From assembly GCA_030149025.1 (NCBI GenBank), contig JASBSH010000179.1:1-28245 (forward strand): a DNA stretch of 28,245 nt, written 5' to 3'. Source of the stretch: Actinomycetales bacterium (GTDB lineage Bacteria; Actinomycetota; Actinomycetes; Actinomycetales; BWSM-131). The notes beneath the pieces are model-generated. The model ran no database searches, was not told where the DNA came from, and saw only the letters and a program-made list of their open reading frames with translations. The position numbers were made by a program, and so were the translations under genes. Positions 12,254-20,723 of this stretch are shown here, piece after piece (position 1 is the stretch's first letter; the number at the start of each line of letters is the position of its first letter).

Positions 12254-14883
12254 CTAGTCACGGGATACGGCCGGGCACGGCACAGGAAGCGACTGGCCGT
12301 CGCCGTAGCCGCGGACATCCGCAGCGCGCGCCCGACCGAGGTTCCAGCCCAGCCAGTCGTCGCGGTTCTGGGGCCTGTGCTGTCGGCTGATCACGCATCC
12401 CGCCAGGTCGGCAGGCAGACCCCGTTCGACGACGGGCGTGGCGTCCGCACCGAGGCTCGACAGGTACGCCAGATCGAGCTTTCCCGTGACCTGGTAGCGA
12501 GCGATGTTCTGCTGCGCCACCCACGCCTCGGGGTTGGCCACTCCGAGGCCGAGCAGCAGCACCGCACCGGAAACGAGGGCGGCCCGAGGCAACCACCAGC
12601 CGGATAGCCGCACACCGGCGACGATGACGAGCACGACGATGACGCCCAGCCACAGCTCGAAGGCATCCACCAGCACACGAAGCACCGTGAACCCGTACTC
12701 CTGCTGGTAGACCGCCATCCGGAACAGCGCCGACGCGACCACGACCAGTGTCAGGGCACACAGCGCTCCCAGTGTTGCTCGCAGCAGTCGACGCTCGGCC
12801 CGTGTGCTGCGTGGAGCCTTTCGCGCGGCCAGCGCGATGGTCAGGAGCGTGAGCGCGGTGGCAACCGTCAGCTGCGCGAAACCCTGGTGCACGTACTCCG
12901 CATAACTCATCCCGGTCGTGCGCCGCACGAAGTCGTGACCACCCCACATCGCCGAAGCCTGCGCCACGAGGAAAGCGAGGAACACGGCCACCACTACGCC
13001 CACAGGGACAACCCACTCCCATGCACTAGCAACGGGCCTGCCGGGCGGCAGGCTGACTCTCTCTACCTGCGGTGGGTTGAGGGCGAGATAGCACCCCGCG
13101 AGCACGACACCACCGACGAGGAACCACACGAACGCGCGCAGCACGAGGCTGTCGGCGATGTTGACATCGGGCAGCACGCCGGCCACCCAGGAGCCGAAGA
13201 CGGCGTCACCGGAGGCGAAAAGGCCGACGAACACGACGAGGGCCACGATCGACAAGGCCGCCGTGCGCAGTATCGGCCACAGCATCCGGTGACGGGTGGT
13301 CGCGGCGAGGGTGCGACTGAGCAGCGGCAACCCCCGGACACCGCTGAGCACCCACGCGGCGCCCGACGCAATCATCGGCAGCAAGCGCCTGGCGTCGGTG
13401 AGCGACGTGGTGACCAGGACGGCGGCCAGCAGGATCGCGAGAACCGCCAGCCACTCAGCCGCACGCAGCACCACGAGCGCCGCCAGACCCAGGCCGAGCG
13501 CCACAGCAACCTTCGTCCACGTTCGGCGCCGGTGGACGGACAGCCCGACGAGAAGCGCCCCGGCAGCCAGCAGGACGACGAGCGTCCCGACGCCCATGTT
13601 CCTGTAGGGCAGCACGGCCGCGGCCAGCGCACCGACGGCGATCGACGCGTAGAGAGGCAGCGCCGCCGTGCGCAAGCCGTGTTCCGGCCAGTAGTCACCG
13701 AACAGCGAGTCGACGAACGGCGGCAGCGGCAACCCGGCCGCGTGCGCGGGTGTGAGGGCATTCGGTGGGCTCGGGTTCACGCGGCTGACCTCGTTCCGTG
13801 GCATTGCTATGGGATCGGGCAAGGAATCCGGGTGGGAGCCGGCATCCGATTCGCCACGAAGGACGGGGTTGAGGGGCAGCAGCGCGCGCACTCTCGCGCC
13901 GCCACGACCGTCGTCCGCGGGTAGCGCCGTGATGGATCCGCCGTGCAGCTCGCACACCCAGCTGGCGATCGCTAGGCCGAGACCGGTACCACCGCTGCTG
14001 TCGTCGCCGGCCCCGAACCGGCTGAAAAGCTTCTCGGCCTGGTCCGGTGGTATCCCGGGACCGTCGTCGCTGACCTCGAGGCACCAACGCTCACCCTCCA
14101 CCGTCGTGGCACGGACTCGAACGACCCCGTCGTGAGGACTGTGCCGGATGGCGTTGTCCAAGAGGTTGACAACGACCTGGGTCAGACGGGCGGCATCGGC
14201 CCTCACGACCAGATCAGGTGGTTCCACCGACGTTTCCACGCGTACCGAGTGCCCGCCCACGGACGCCTCCGCTGCCGCCTGCTGCAGCAGGACGCCTACG
14301 TTCACCGGCGCCAGGACGAGCGGAACCCCGCCCCCATCCACACGGCTCACGTCCAGCAGGTCGGAGACGAGCCCACTGAGCCGTTCGGACTGGGCAAGCG
14401 CAGTCTGCAGTGCCGCATCGTCCGGGGTCACGACGCCGTCGACGAGGTTGTCGAGCAAGGCTCGCTGTGCCGCGAGAGGCGTTCGCAACTCGTGGGACAC
14501 AGTGGCGACGAGCTCACGCCGTTGCTGGTCGGCGCTGTCGAGTTCTGCCGCCATGCTGTTGAAGGCGCGCGCGCTAGCCGCCCGACCTCGTCGGCGGAGG
14601 TGGCGGTGACGCGCGTGGAGTAGTCCCCCGCTGCCATGCGGCCGGCTGCACGTGTCATCTCGCGGAGGGGCGAAGTCATGCCCCGGGCAAGCCACTGAGT
14701 CACCGCAAGCGCCGTCACCAGCGTCACGGGGAGGGTGAGCCAGCCGGGCACTCCGGCCCTGCTGCCCGCCTGGAGCACCGCCCCGGCGGCGACGATGCTC
14801 AGAGCGACGAGCAACCCGATCTTCACCTTGATCGACGCGACAGCGTCCAGCGGCCGTTCCGTGCGCGAGTCCGGAGACGCCAT
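12254..14883 (-). pseudogene. Sensor histidine kinase fused to DUF4173 membrane domain, frameshifted after HAMP
   Basis: From ATG 14881-14883: two membrane segments (about 19-40 and 47-65) and a HAMP domain ending SADEVGRLA, in one frame. The frame then breaks at a (GC)5 tract; the next frame carries RAFNSMAAELDSADQQ, HisKA (ATVSHELRTPLAA) and HATPase (NLLDNAIRHS, DDGPGI, GGTGLGLAIA). Removing one GC unit restores one protein of about 875 residues. Without a stop the kinase runs on through a Pro-rich linker into about 500 residues with roughly 12 membrane helices matching DUF4173 proteins (DAVFGSWVAGVLPD, YQQEYGFTVLRVLVDAFELW, NIARYQVTGKLDLAYLSSLG). The gene starts 2 bases after the response regulator, so the pair forms one two-component operon. 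The signal is unknown. The break may be real, phase-variable or a sequence error. Confidence 0.82.
14565..14574. repeat. (GC)5 tract at the kinase frameshift
   Basis: Five GC dinucleotides lie exactly where the reading frame of the histidine kinase changes. Four units would give LARAF and an intact kinase. Dinucleotide slippage, or a read error, is the simplest cause. Confidence 0.75.
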
Positions 14884-14885
14884 CG

Positions 14886-15581
14886 TCAGTCCTCGAGGGC
14901 GTAGCCGACACCGTGCACGGTCCGTACCCGGCTGGCCCCGATCTTCGAGCGCAACGACTTCACATGGCTGTCGAGAGTTCGTGTGCCTCTGGCGTCTGCC
15001 CAGCCCCACACCTCGGTCATCAGCGACGCCCGGTCGCGCACCGCACCAGGTTGCTGCGCCAGCATTGCGAGCAGGTCGAACTCCAACGGTGTCAGGTGTA
15101 CTTCAGCGCCTGCGACCTGCACCCGGCGGCTGGCGCGGTGGATGACGAGATCTCCGACGACAAGTGACGGCTCCTGAAGGTTCGCCAGCTCCGCAGCTCG
15201 GTCGACCCTTCGAAGCAACGCATGGACGCGGGCGACGACCTCTCGCATCCGAAACGGCTTGGTCACATAGTCATCAGCCCCGACGCCGAGGCCGATCAGC
15301 ACGTCGGTCTCGTCGACCTTGGCGGTCACCATGAGCACCGGAACCGGCCGCCTCGCATGGATCCGCCGACACACCTCCAGTCCGTCCATCCGCGGAAGCA
15401 TGAGGTCCAGGAGCACGAGATCCGGGCTGCGCTCCTCGAAGACGCGCAACGCGTCGGTGCCATCGAAGGCCTGGACGACTTCGAAGCCCTCCGCGGTCAG
15501 CCTGTCGGTCAGCGCTTGGTTGATCGTCTGGTCGTCCTCGACGACCAGCACCGTGCGACCCGGCCCGCTTCCGTTCGTCAT
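14886..15581 (-). CDS. OmpR/PhoB-family response regulator
   Basis: 231 aa. Receiver domain 9-122 with Asp16/Asp17, phospho-acceptor Asp59 (DLVLLDLMLPRMDGLEV), the TAK switch region and Lys108 (YVTKPF). The C-terminal winged helix (about 140-230) has VHLTPLEFDLLAMLAQQPG and TRTLDSHVKSLRSKIG and ends RTVHGVGYALED, full length for the family. The start is ATG at 15579-15581 and the stop is 2 bases before the kinase ATG. It would be phosphorylated by that kinase and control unknown genes; with the kinase frame broken its input may be lost or supplied elsewhere. The promoter region carries two copies of an interspersed repeat at 15649 and 15683. Confidence 0.94.
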   Translation of the reverse strand: MTNGSGPGRTVLVVEDDQTINQALTDRLTAEGFEVVQAFDGTDALRVFEERSPDLVLLDLMLPRMDGLEVCRRIHARRPVPVLMVTAKVDETDVLIGLGVGADDYVTKPFRMREVVARVHALLRRVDRAAELANLQEPSLVVGDLVIHRASRRVQVAGAEVHLTPLEFDLLAMLAQQPGAVRDRASLMTEVWGWADARGTRTLDSHVKSLRSKIGASRVRTVHGVGYALED

Positions 15582-15648
15582 GCTGGGAGGTTATGGGTGC
15601 GTGGGTGTGGAGTGTTGGGCCGACGTGTGCACATCTTGTGAAAGTCCC

Positions 15649-15704
15649 CGTGCAGAACTGCATGATCACGACCTGGGATCCGCGTGCAGAACTGCATGAT
15701 CACG
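15649..15704. repeat. Two copies of a 22-bp interspersed repeat
   Basis: Identical 22-bp copies at 15649-15670 and 15683-15704 contain TGCAGAACTGCATGATCACG, in which TGCAG-AA-CTGCA and TGATCA are near-palindromes. A third copy with two changes lies inside the helicase gene at 17749-17770. They occupy the leader of the response-regulator gene, between it and the PLP-enzyme gene. Confidence 0.9.
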
Positions 15705-15725
15705 GAGGAGGTCGTCAGAGGCAGA

Positions 15726-16811
15726 TCACGATCTGTTCGCGGCGAGGGCGTTCAGTGCGAGGTCGACGTCCGACTCGTCGTTCCACAGATGGAACGCGAT
15801 GCGGACCTTGCCTGCTCTGCCGGCCACGACGGCACCGGCGGCCGAGAGCGCGGCCTGCTTGGCGCCGTCCGGATCCGGCAGCGAGACGACCGGACGGTCC
15901 GCCGCCTCCAGACCGAGCCCGGCACGAAACGCGTTGGCAACTCGAACGTCCCAGTCACGGACGGCGTGCATGTCGAGCGAGGTGAACAGCTCGAGGGCGG
16001 GCACCGTCCCCGCCCAGGGCAACCACGCCGGTGAGACGTCGAACCGGCGGGCATCGTGCGCGAGGTGCATACCGGGGCCGTAGCAGGAGTCCCAGACCGA
16101 GTCCCCCGCGTACCACCCGGCGTTGACGGGCCTCAACGGGAGTCGCTCCTCAAGATCCGGAGCAACCGTCAGGAAGGCCGAACATCTTGGCGCACAGAGC
16201 CACTTGTACGCCGAGCACGCCGTGATGTCGAAGCCCCCGGCACCCACCGGCATCCAGCCTGCCGCCTGGGTCAGGTCGCAGAAGGTGACGGCGCCGTGCC
16301 CTGCCGCGGCCTCGCGGACCGCCTCTGCGTCGACGACGGAACCACAGGCCGACTGCACCAACGAGAACGCCACCAGGACGGTCGTAGGCCGAACCGCCTC
16401 TGCCACCGCGTCGATGGGCACATGCCTGACCGTCACACCTCTGTCGGCGTGCACCAGGAACGGGAACACCATGGACGAGAAGTCGCCCTCCACACAGATG
16501 ACCTCGGCACCATCCGGCAGCGACGCGGCGACAGTGCCAGCGAGCACGGAGACCTGCGAGGCGACGGCGACATGTGAGGTCGGCACGTCGACCAGCCGGG
16601 CGAACAGATCGCGCGATCTCGCGACATGCTGGTCGTAGCTGGTCGGGGACGTCTCGCCGGCGCTCCACTCGTCGATGGCGAGCTTGAGCGTCTCGGTGAC
16701 GGTACGCGGCGGCAGGCCGAGCGACGCAGCGTTCAGGTATCCCGGCACTGGGCGGAACAGCGCCCTGGCGCCCTCGATCGTGACACGGTCGAGGGCGGCT
16801 GGGCTCGTCAT
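15726..16811 (-). CDS. Class V aminotransferase / cysteine desulfurase-like PLP enzyme
   Basis: 361 aa, fold type I. The PLP lysine is Lys203 (DITACSAYKWLCAPR), with Asp179 and Gln182 (AVTFCDLTQAAGWMPVG) as the usual pyridine- and phenolate-contacting residues. The N-terminus YLNAASLGLPP is the family start and the C-terminus VRIAFHLWNDESDVDLAL is the small domain. A mobile catalytic cysteine loop like that of IscS/SufS is not evident, so an aminotransferase, lyase or kynureninase-like role is as likely as desulfurase; the substrate is unknown. ATG at 16809-16811. It follows the helicase gene on the same strand after 212 bp that hold a hairpin repeat, so it probably has its own promoter. Confidence 0.85.
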   Translation of the reverse strand: MTSPAALDRVTIEGARALFRPVPGYLNAASLGLPPRTVTETLKLAIDEWSAGETSPTSYDQHVARSRDLFARLVDVPTSHVAVASQVSVLAGTVAASLPDGAEVICVEGDFSSMVFPFLVHADRGVTVRHVPIDAVAEAVRPTTVLVAFSLVQSACGSVVDAEAVREAAAGHGAVTFCDLTQAAGWMPVGAGGFDITACSAYKWLCAPRCSAFLTVAPDLEERLPLRPVNAGWYAGDSVWDSCYGPGMHLAHDARRFDVSPAWLPWAGTVPALELFTSLDMHAVRDWDVRVANAFRAGLGLEAADRPVVSLPDPDGAKQAALSAAGAVVAGRAGKVRIAFHLWNDESDVDLALNALAANRS

Positions 16812-16925
16812 GCGTCTACCGTGACGGACGGTGAACGGATCACACAAGACCGCAGAGTGACAAGGGCTGTCGAGTCCCTCGCCCAGGTGGATCGGGGCGG
16901 GTTCCCTCCCCCGCTTTCCGCCCCG

Positions 16926-16979
16926 GTGATGATCGAACCTCGCCACCCGTGCAGGGCGGGGGCGAGATTCCATGATCAC
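16926..16979. repeat. Hairpin repeat of the GTGATCATGG family
   Basis: Two 19-base arms (GTGATGATCGAACCTCGCC and the reverse of GGCGAGATTCCATGATCAC) match at 16 positions around a 16-base loop. One arm matches the array unit at 12009 in most of its first 20 bases. It lies between helicase and PLP-enzyme genes and could fold in RNA. Next to it, at about 16999-17022, ACCAGCCAAC recurs as a short direct repeat. Confidence 0.8.
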
Positions 16980-17023
16980 GAACCAGGGGGCGGAGGGACC
17001 AGCCAACCGGACCAGCCAACGAA

Positions 17024-19132
17024 CTAGCCAGGAGCGGCGGCGTCGAGACGACGCAGCGCGCCGAGGACAGTCTCGCGGTCGGTCGTGCGCCACATCGGTG
17101 GCAGCGACGCCAACAGGTAGCCGCCGTAACGGGCGGTCGCCAGCCGCGAGTCGAGGACGGCGACCACGCCGCGGTCGCTGCTCGACCGGATGAGCCGGCC
17201 GGCGCCCTGTGCCAGCTTGAGCGCGGCGTGCTGCGCGGCGACCGCCATGAAGCCGTTGCCGCCTGCTCTGCTGATCGCCTCCTGCCTCGCCGAGGCGAGC
17301 GGGTCGTCCGGGCGTGGGAACGGCAACCGGTCGATCACGACGAGCTGGCAGGACGGCCCGGGCACGTCGACGCCCTGCCACAGCGACAGCGTCCCGAACA
17401 GGCACGTCGACGGCTCGGCGGCGAACTCCCGCACCAGGTTGGGGGTGGAGTCGTCGCCCTGGCAGAGGACGTCGAAATCCAGTCGGTCGCGCATCTCCTC
17501 AGCGGCGACCTCCGCCGCCCGGCGGGAGGAGAACAGGCCGAGCGCACGGCCACCTGAGGCAGTGATGAGCGCCTCGAGCTCGTCAAACACCTTGTCCCCC
17601 AGGCCCTCTCGACCCGGTGCCGGCAGATGCCTTGCGATGTAGAGAATCGACTGCTTCGGGTAGTCGAACGGGCTGCCGACGTCGATGCCGCGCCACCGGA
17701 CCTCATCTGAGTCGTCGTCGAAGTCGTCGGAGCCCTCCGCCTCACGTTCCTGCAGAACTGCAAGATCACGAGCGGAGGTGTCACCGGCGGGAGTGGTGAG
17801 GCCCACCTGGCGGGCGGCGGGGTCGAAGCTTCCGCCCAGGGTGAGTGTGGCGGACGTCAGCACCACCGTCCGGTCCGGGAACAACTCGCGACGCAACCGC
17901 CTGGCCACCGAGAGCGGTGCCACGTGCAGGGTCCGCCGAGGGGCACCCGGCCCGGTGGTCTGCTCGGCCAGCCAGACGACGTCCCCGGGAAGCTCCGCGG
18001 TGATGCGGTCGGCGACGTCGAAGACCTCGGTGAGGGACGCCCGGGCCAGGTGTCGCCCGCCTTCTGTCGCGTCGGCGTCCTGCGTCGACCCGGAACCGGT
18101 GTTGCGCAGTGCGGTGAGCGCCTCACGGGCGCCGTCGCGGACGAGCGCCACCGTGGCAGACAGGCTCTCCGGCAGCCCCCGCGTGAAGCGACCGGGCCGC
18201 AGCTCGTCGAGGACCATGGCGAGGTCATCGGCGGCCTGGTCCAGGGTGCTGGTGTCCAGGCCGGCGTTCTTGCGGGCGCGGCTGGCGGCGGCGCTGACCA
18301 TGGGGCCGCTGAGCTCCCTGGACACCACGGACGTGACCCGGTCGACCAGCTCGTGCGCCTCGTCGACGACCAGCACCTCGTGCTCCGGCAGGACGCTGCG
18401 GCCCTCGAAGGCGTCGATGGCGAGCAGCGCGTGGTTCGTCACGACGACGTCCACCTCGTGGGCGCGACGCCTGGCGTGCTCAGCGAAGCAGTCGTCCACC
18501 TGAGGGCACTTCTGCCCCAGGCACTCGCGGGCGGAGACCGACACCTGCCGCCAGGCGCGCTCACTGACCCCGGGCACCAGCTCGTCCCGGTCACCGGCGG
18601 AGGTCTGCTCGGCCCACTCCCGCAGCCGGGTCACCTCCTTGCCCAGCCGCGACGCGGGGCCCGAGGTGACCACACGGCCAGGCAGCTCGGGCAGGTCGAA
18701 CAGCGTGTCGTCGTCAGGGAACCCGCCGTCCAGCTTGTGCAGGCAGAGGTAGTTGGCGCGGCCCTTGACGATCTGCATCGTGGGCCGGCGGCCGAGCAGC
18801 GGCGCGAGGGCCTCGGCGAGGCGCGGCAGGTCCCGCTCGACGATCTGGTTCTGCAGCGCCAGGGTCGCGGTGGAGACGAGGACGGGCTCCTGCGTCTGGA
18901 CCGCGTGACGGACCAACGGGACCAGATAGGCGAGCGACTTGCCCGTTCCTGTGCCCGCCTGCACCAGCAGGTGCTCGCCGGTCCTCGTCGCCTCGGCGAC
19001 CGCGGCGGCCATCTTCTGCTGGCCTTCGCGCTGCGTCCCGCCGAGCGCCTCCACGGCAGCGGCGAGCAGGACGTCGACACTCGGGAGGTCCTTGCCCTCC
19101 TCGTCGTCGAACCCGTCGGAGTCCCGCTGCAC
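17024..19132 (-). CDS. DinG/XPD-type iron-sulfur ATP-dependent DNA helicase
   Basis: 702 aa, superfamily 2. Q-like motif TQREGQQKMA, Walker A AGTGTGKS (59-66), DEAH at 257-260 (VVDEAHEL), and iron-sulfur cysteines Cys130, Cys204, Cys209 and Cys215 in the XPD/DinG arrangement. Later motifs are TSATLTLGGSFD, GLFSSRRAAEVAAE, LFGTLSLWQGVDVPG and QGAGRLIRSSSDRGVVAVLD. Such 5'-3' helicases clear R-loops and stalled forks. It belongs to the conserved hflX-dinG-lexA neighbourhood of actinobacteria, though no LexA box is seen in front. An acidic insert at about 448-478 contains RDLAVLQE, which is encoded by a copy of the interspersed repeat at 17749-17770. Confidence 0.95.
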   Translation of the reverse strand: MQRDSDGFDDEEGKDLPSVDVLLAAAVEALGGTQREGQQKMAAAVAEATRTGEHLLVQAGTGTGKSLAYLVPLVRHAVQTQEPVLVSTATLALQNQIVERDLPRLAEALAPLLGRRPTMQIVKGRANYLCLHKLDGGFPDDDTLFDLPELPGRVVTSGPASRLGKEVTRLREWAEQTSAGDRDELVPGVSERAWRQVSVSARECLGQKCPQVDDCFAEHARRRAHEVDVVVTNHALLAIDAFEGRSVLPEHEVLVVDEAHELVDRVTSVVSRELSGPMVSAAASRARKNAGLDTSTLDQAADDLAMVLDELRPGRFTRGLPESLSATVALVRDGAREALTALRNTGSGSTQDADATEGGRHLARASLTEVFDVADRITAELPGDVVWLAEQTTGPGAPRRTLHVAPLSVARRLRRELFPDRTVVLTSATLTLGGSFDPAARQVGLTTPAGDTSARDLAVLQEREAEGSDDFDDDSDEVRWRGIDVGSPFDYPKQSILYIARHLPAPGREGLGDKVFDELEALITASGGRALGLFSSRRAAEVAAEEMRDRLDFDVLCQGDDSTPNLVREFAAEPSTCLFGTLSLWQGVDVPGPSCQLVVIDRLPFPRPDDPLASARQEAISRAGGNGFMAVAAQHAALKLAQGAGRLIRSSSDRGVVAVLDSRLATARYGGYLLASLPPMWRTTDRETVLGALRRLDAAAPG
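17749..17770. repeat. Interspersed repeat copy inside the helicase gene
   Basis: 20 of 22 bases match the copies at 15649 and 15683 (TGCAGAACTGCAAGATCACG here). It is read in frame on the minus strand as RDLAVLQ in a non-conserved acidic loop, so the reading frame survived. Confidence 0.75.
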
Positions 19133-19257
19133 CGGTCGAGCCTATGCGGCACGGCCGACCGGCGTGGACGGCGTCCACACAGGTCCCCGCCGCAACGTCA
19201 GCGCAAATGCGGCGCGGAGCCAGCACAACGCTGACGCTGGCGGAGGCCGCGCCCGGG

Positions 19258-19710
19258 TCAGCCGTCCAGGCCGATGTCCTCGTTCCACACGGACGGGTGG
19301 TCGGCGACAAAGCCCTTCATGAGATCGATGCACTCGGGATCGTCCAGCACGACAACCTCGACGCCACGGGAGCGCAAGAGATCCTCCCCGCCGACGAAGT
19401 TGCGGTTCTCGCCGATGACGACCCGGGGAATCCCGTACAGGAGGACCGCGCCGGTGCACATGATGCACGGCGACAGAGTGGTGTACATCGTCGCTCGCGC
19501 GTACGTGCGTGCGGGGAGCCGGCCGGCGTTCTCCAGGCAGTCCGTCTCGCCGTGGCGGATGGCGCTGCCCATCTGCACCCGCCGGTTGCGTCCGACGGCG
19601 AGCACTTCACCGTCCACCACCAGGGCGGCGCCGATCGGCACCCCGCCCTCGGCGCGACCGACACGGGCCTGCTCCACCGCGGCTTCGAGGAAGGTCGCGT
19701 CGTCGTTCAT
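19258..19710 (-). CDS. Fungal-type cytosine deaminase / nucleoside deaminase
   Basis: 150 aa zinc deaminase. Ligands are His53 (RHGETDCLENAGR, with proton-shuttle Glu55), Cys82 and Cys85 (TTLSPCIMCTGAVLLYGIP). The whole protein follows yeast Fcy1 cytosine deaminase closely, including GENRNF, RGVEVVVLDD and the C-terminal W-x-x-D (Trp142/Asp145) that closes over the ring, unlike ordinary bacterial CodA (TIM barrel) or TadA. Expected reaction: cytosine to uracil plus ammonia, possibly other aminopyrimidines. ATG at 19708-19710 has AAGGAGA upstream. It is the last gene after the BMP-type nucleoside transporter on the same strand, with a 116-bp gap, which supports a salvage role. Confidence 0.88.
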   Translation of the reverse strand: MNDDATFLEAAVEQARVGRAEGGVPIGAALVVDGEVLAVGRNRRVQMGSAIRHGETDCLENAGRLPARTYARATMYTTLSPCIMCTGAVLLYGIPRVVIGENRNFVGGEDLLRSRGVEVVVLDDPECIDLMKGFVADHPSVWNEDIGLDG

Positions 19711-19826
19711 CGGGTCTCCTTACTCCGGATGAGTTGCGGTCTGGCGAGGGGATCGTGGGCTCACGTCCGCAGGGTTGTCGGCTGGGACCGGCACGTGTGC
19801 GGACGCAACGTCCACGGCGGGCGCCG

Positions 19827-20723
19827 TCAGGCACGGCGGTAGGGGCGCAGGTAGGCACCGGGGTAACGCACACCGCGGCCGGAGATCGCGAGCGTGGCGA
19901 CGACGACCAGGTACGGCAGGGCGATCAGCAGCTCGCGCGGCACCGACTCGAACGTCGAGCTGATGGCCAGCTGGAGCTGCAGCGCGTCGACGCCGGCGAA
20001 CAGCAGCGCGCCGAATACCGCCGGCCAGACCCGCCAACGGGCGAAGATGACCAGCGCGATGGACACCCAGCCGCGGCCGGCGGTGATGTTCAGGGTGAAG
20101 GAACCGAGGATCGCCAGGGTCAGGACGGCTCCCCCGATCGCGGTCAGTGCGCCACCGACAAGCAGTGCGGCGTAACGGGTCCGGGTCACCGAGATGCCGG
20201 CGGCGTCCGCAGCCTCCGGGTTCTCCCCGACGGCTCGCACCCGCAGGCCGAACCCGCTGCCGCGCAGCACCCACCACATCACCGGTGCCAGCACGAGGAA
20301 GCCGATGTACGTCAGCAGGTACTGCTCGGCGACCGGGACGTCCCTGAACAGCAACCCGAACTTGGCGATCTGCGGGACCGCTCCGCCGCCGTACTTCAGG
20401 CGATTGACGAACTCGCTGAGACCGATGAGCAGCAGCGTCGTGCCGATACCGGCGACGTGCTGGTTGACGCCGAAGGTCACCGTCAGCAGGCCCATGAGCA
20501 GACCAGACAGCAGGCCCACGACAACTGCCCCGAGCAACCCCAGCCACGGCGAGCCGGTGCTGGCGGCGACCAGGAACCCGGCGAACGCACCGGCGTACAT
20601 GGTGCCCTCGATGCCGAGGTTGAGGATGCCGGTGCGCTCGGTGACCAGCTCACCCAGCGTCGCGTACAGCAGTGGTGTCGCGGAGACCAACGCTGCCCCG
20701 ACCAGTGCGATGAGGGTGGTCAT
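19827..20723 (-). CDS. Nucleoside ABC transporter permease (second subunit)
   Basis: 298 aa, branched-chain/RbsC-type permease of BMP-family importers: TPLLYATLGELVTERTGILN, NLGIEGTMYAGAFAGFLVA, FGVNQHVAGIGTTLLL, GENPEAADAAGISVTRTRY, and about eight membrane helices. The EAA-like cytoplasmic loop is the GLRVRAVGENPEAA segment. ATG at 20721-20723 overlaps the previous permease stop (ATGA), so translation is coupled; the long same-frame extension to 22058 is antisense-like noise through the other permease. With its partner it forms the membrane channel for purine or pyrimidine nucleosides. Confidence 0.95.
   Translation of the reverse strand: MTTLIALVGAALVSATPLLYATLGELVTERTGILNLGIEGTMYAGAFAGFLVAASTGSPWLGLLGAVVVGLLSGLLMGLLTVTFGVNQHVAGIGTTLLLIGLSEFVNRLKYGGGAVPQIAKFGLLFRDVPVAEQYLLTYIGFLVLAPVMWWVLRGSGFGLRVRAVGENPEAADAAGISVTRTRYAALLVGGALTAIGGAVLTLAILGSFTLNITAGRGWVSIALVIFARWRVWPAVFGALLFAGVDALQLQLAISSTFESVPRELLIALPYLVVVATLAISGRGVRYPGAYLRPYRRA

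Noticed and set aside
15726..17405. 559-codon form of the PLP enzyme
   Set aside because: The first 198 codons are helicase sequence in the wrong frame plus the hairpin repeat; the family N-terminus begins at 16811.
17924..19234. 436-codon plus-strand frame opposite the helicase
   Set aside because: Antisense shadow caused by high GC; the helicase motifs on the other strand are unambiguous.
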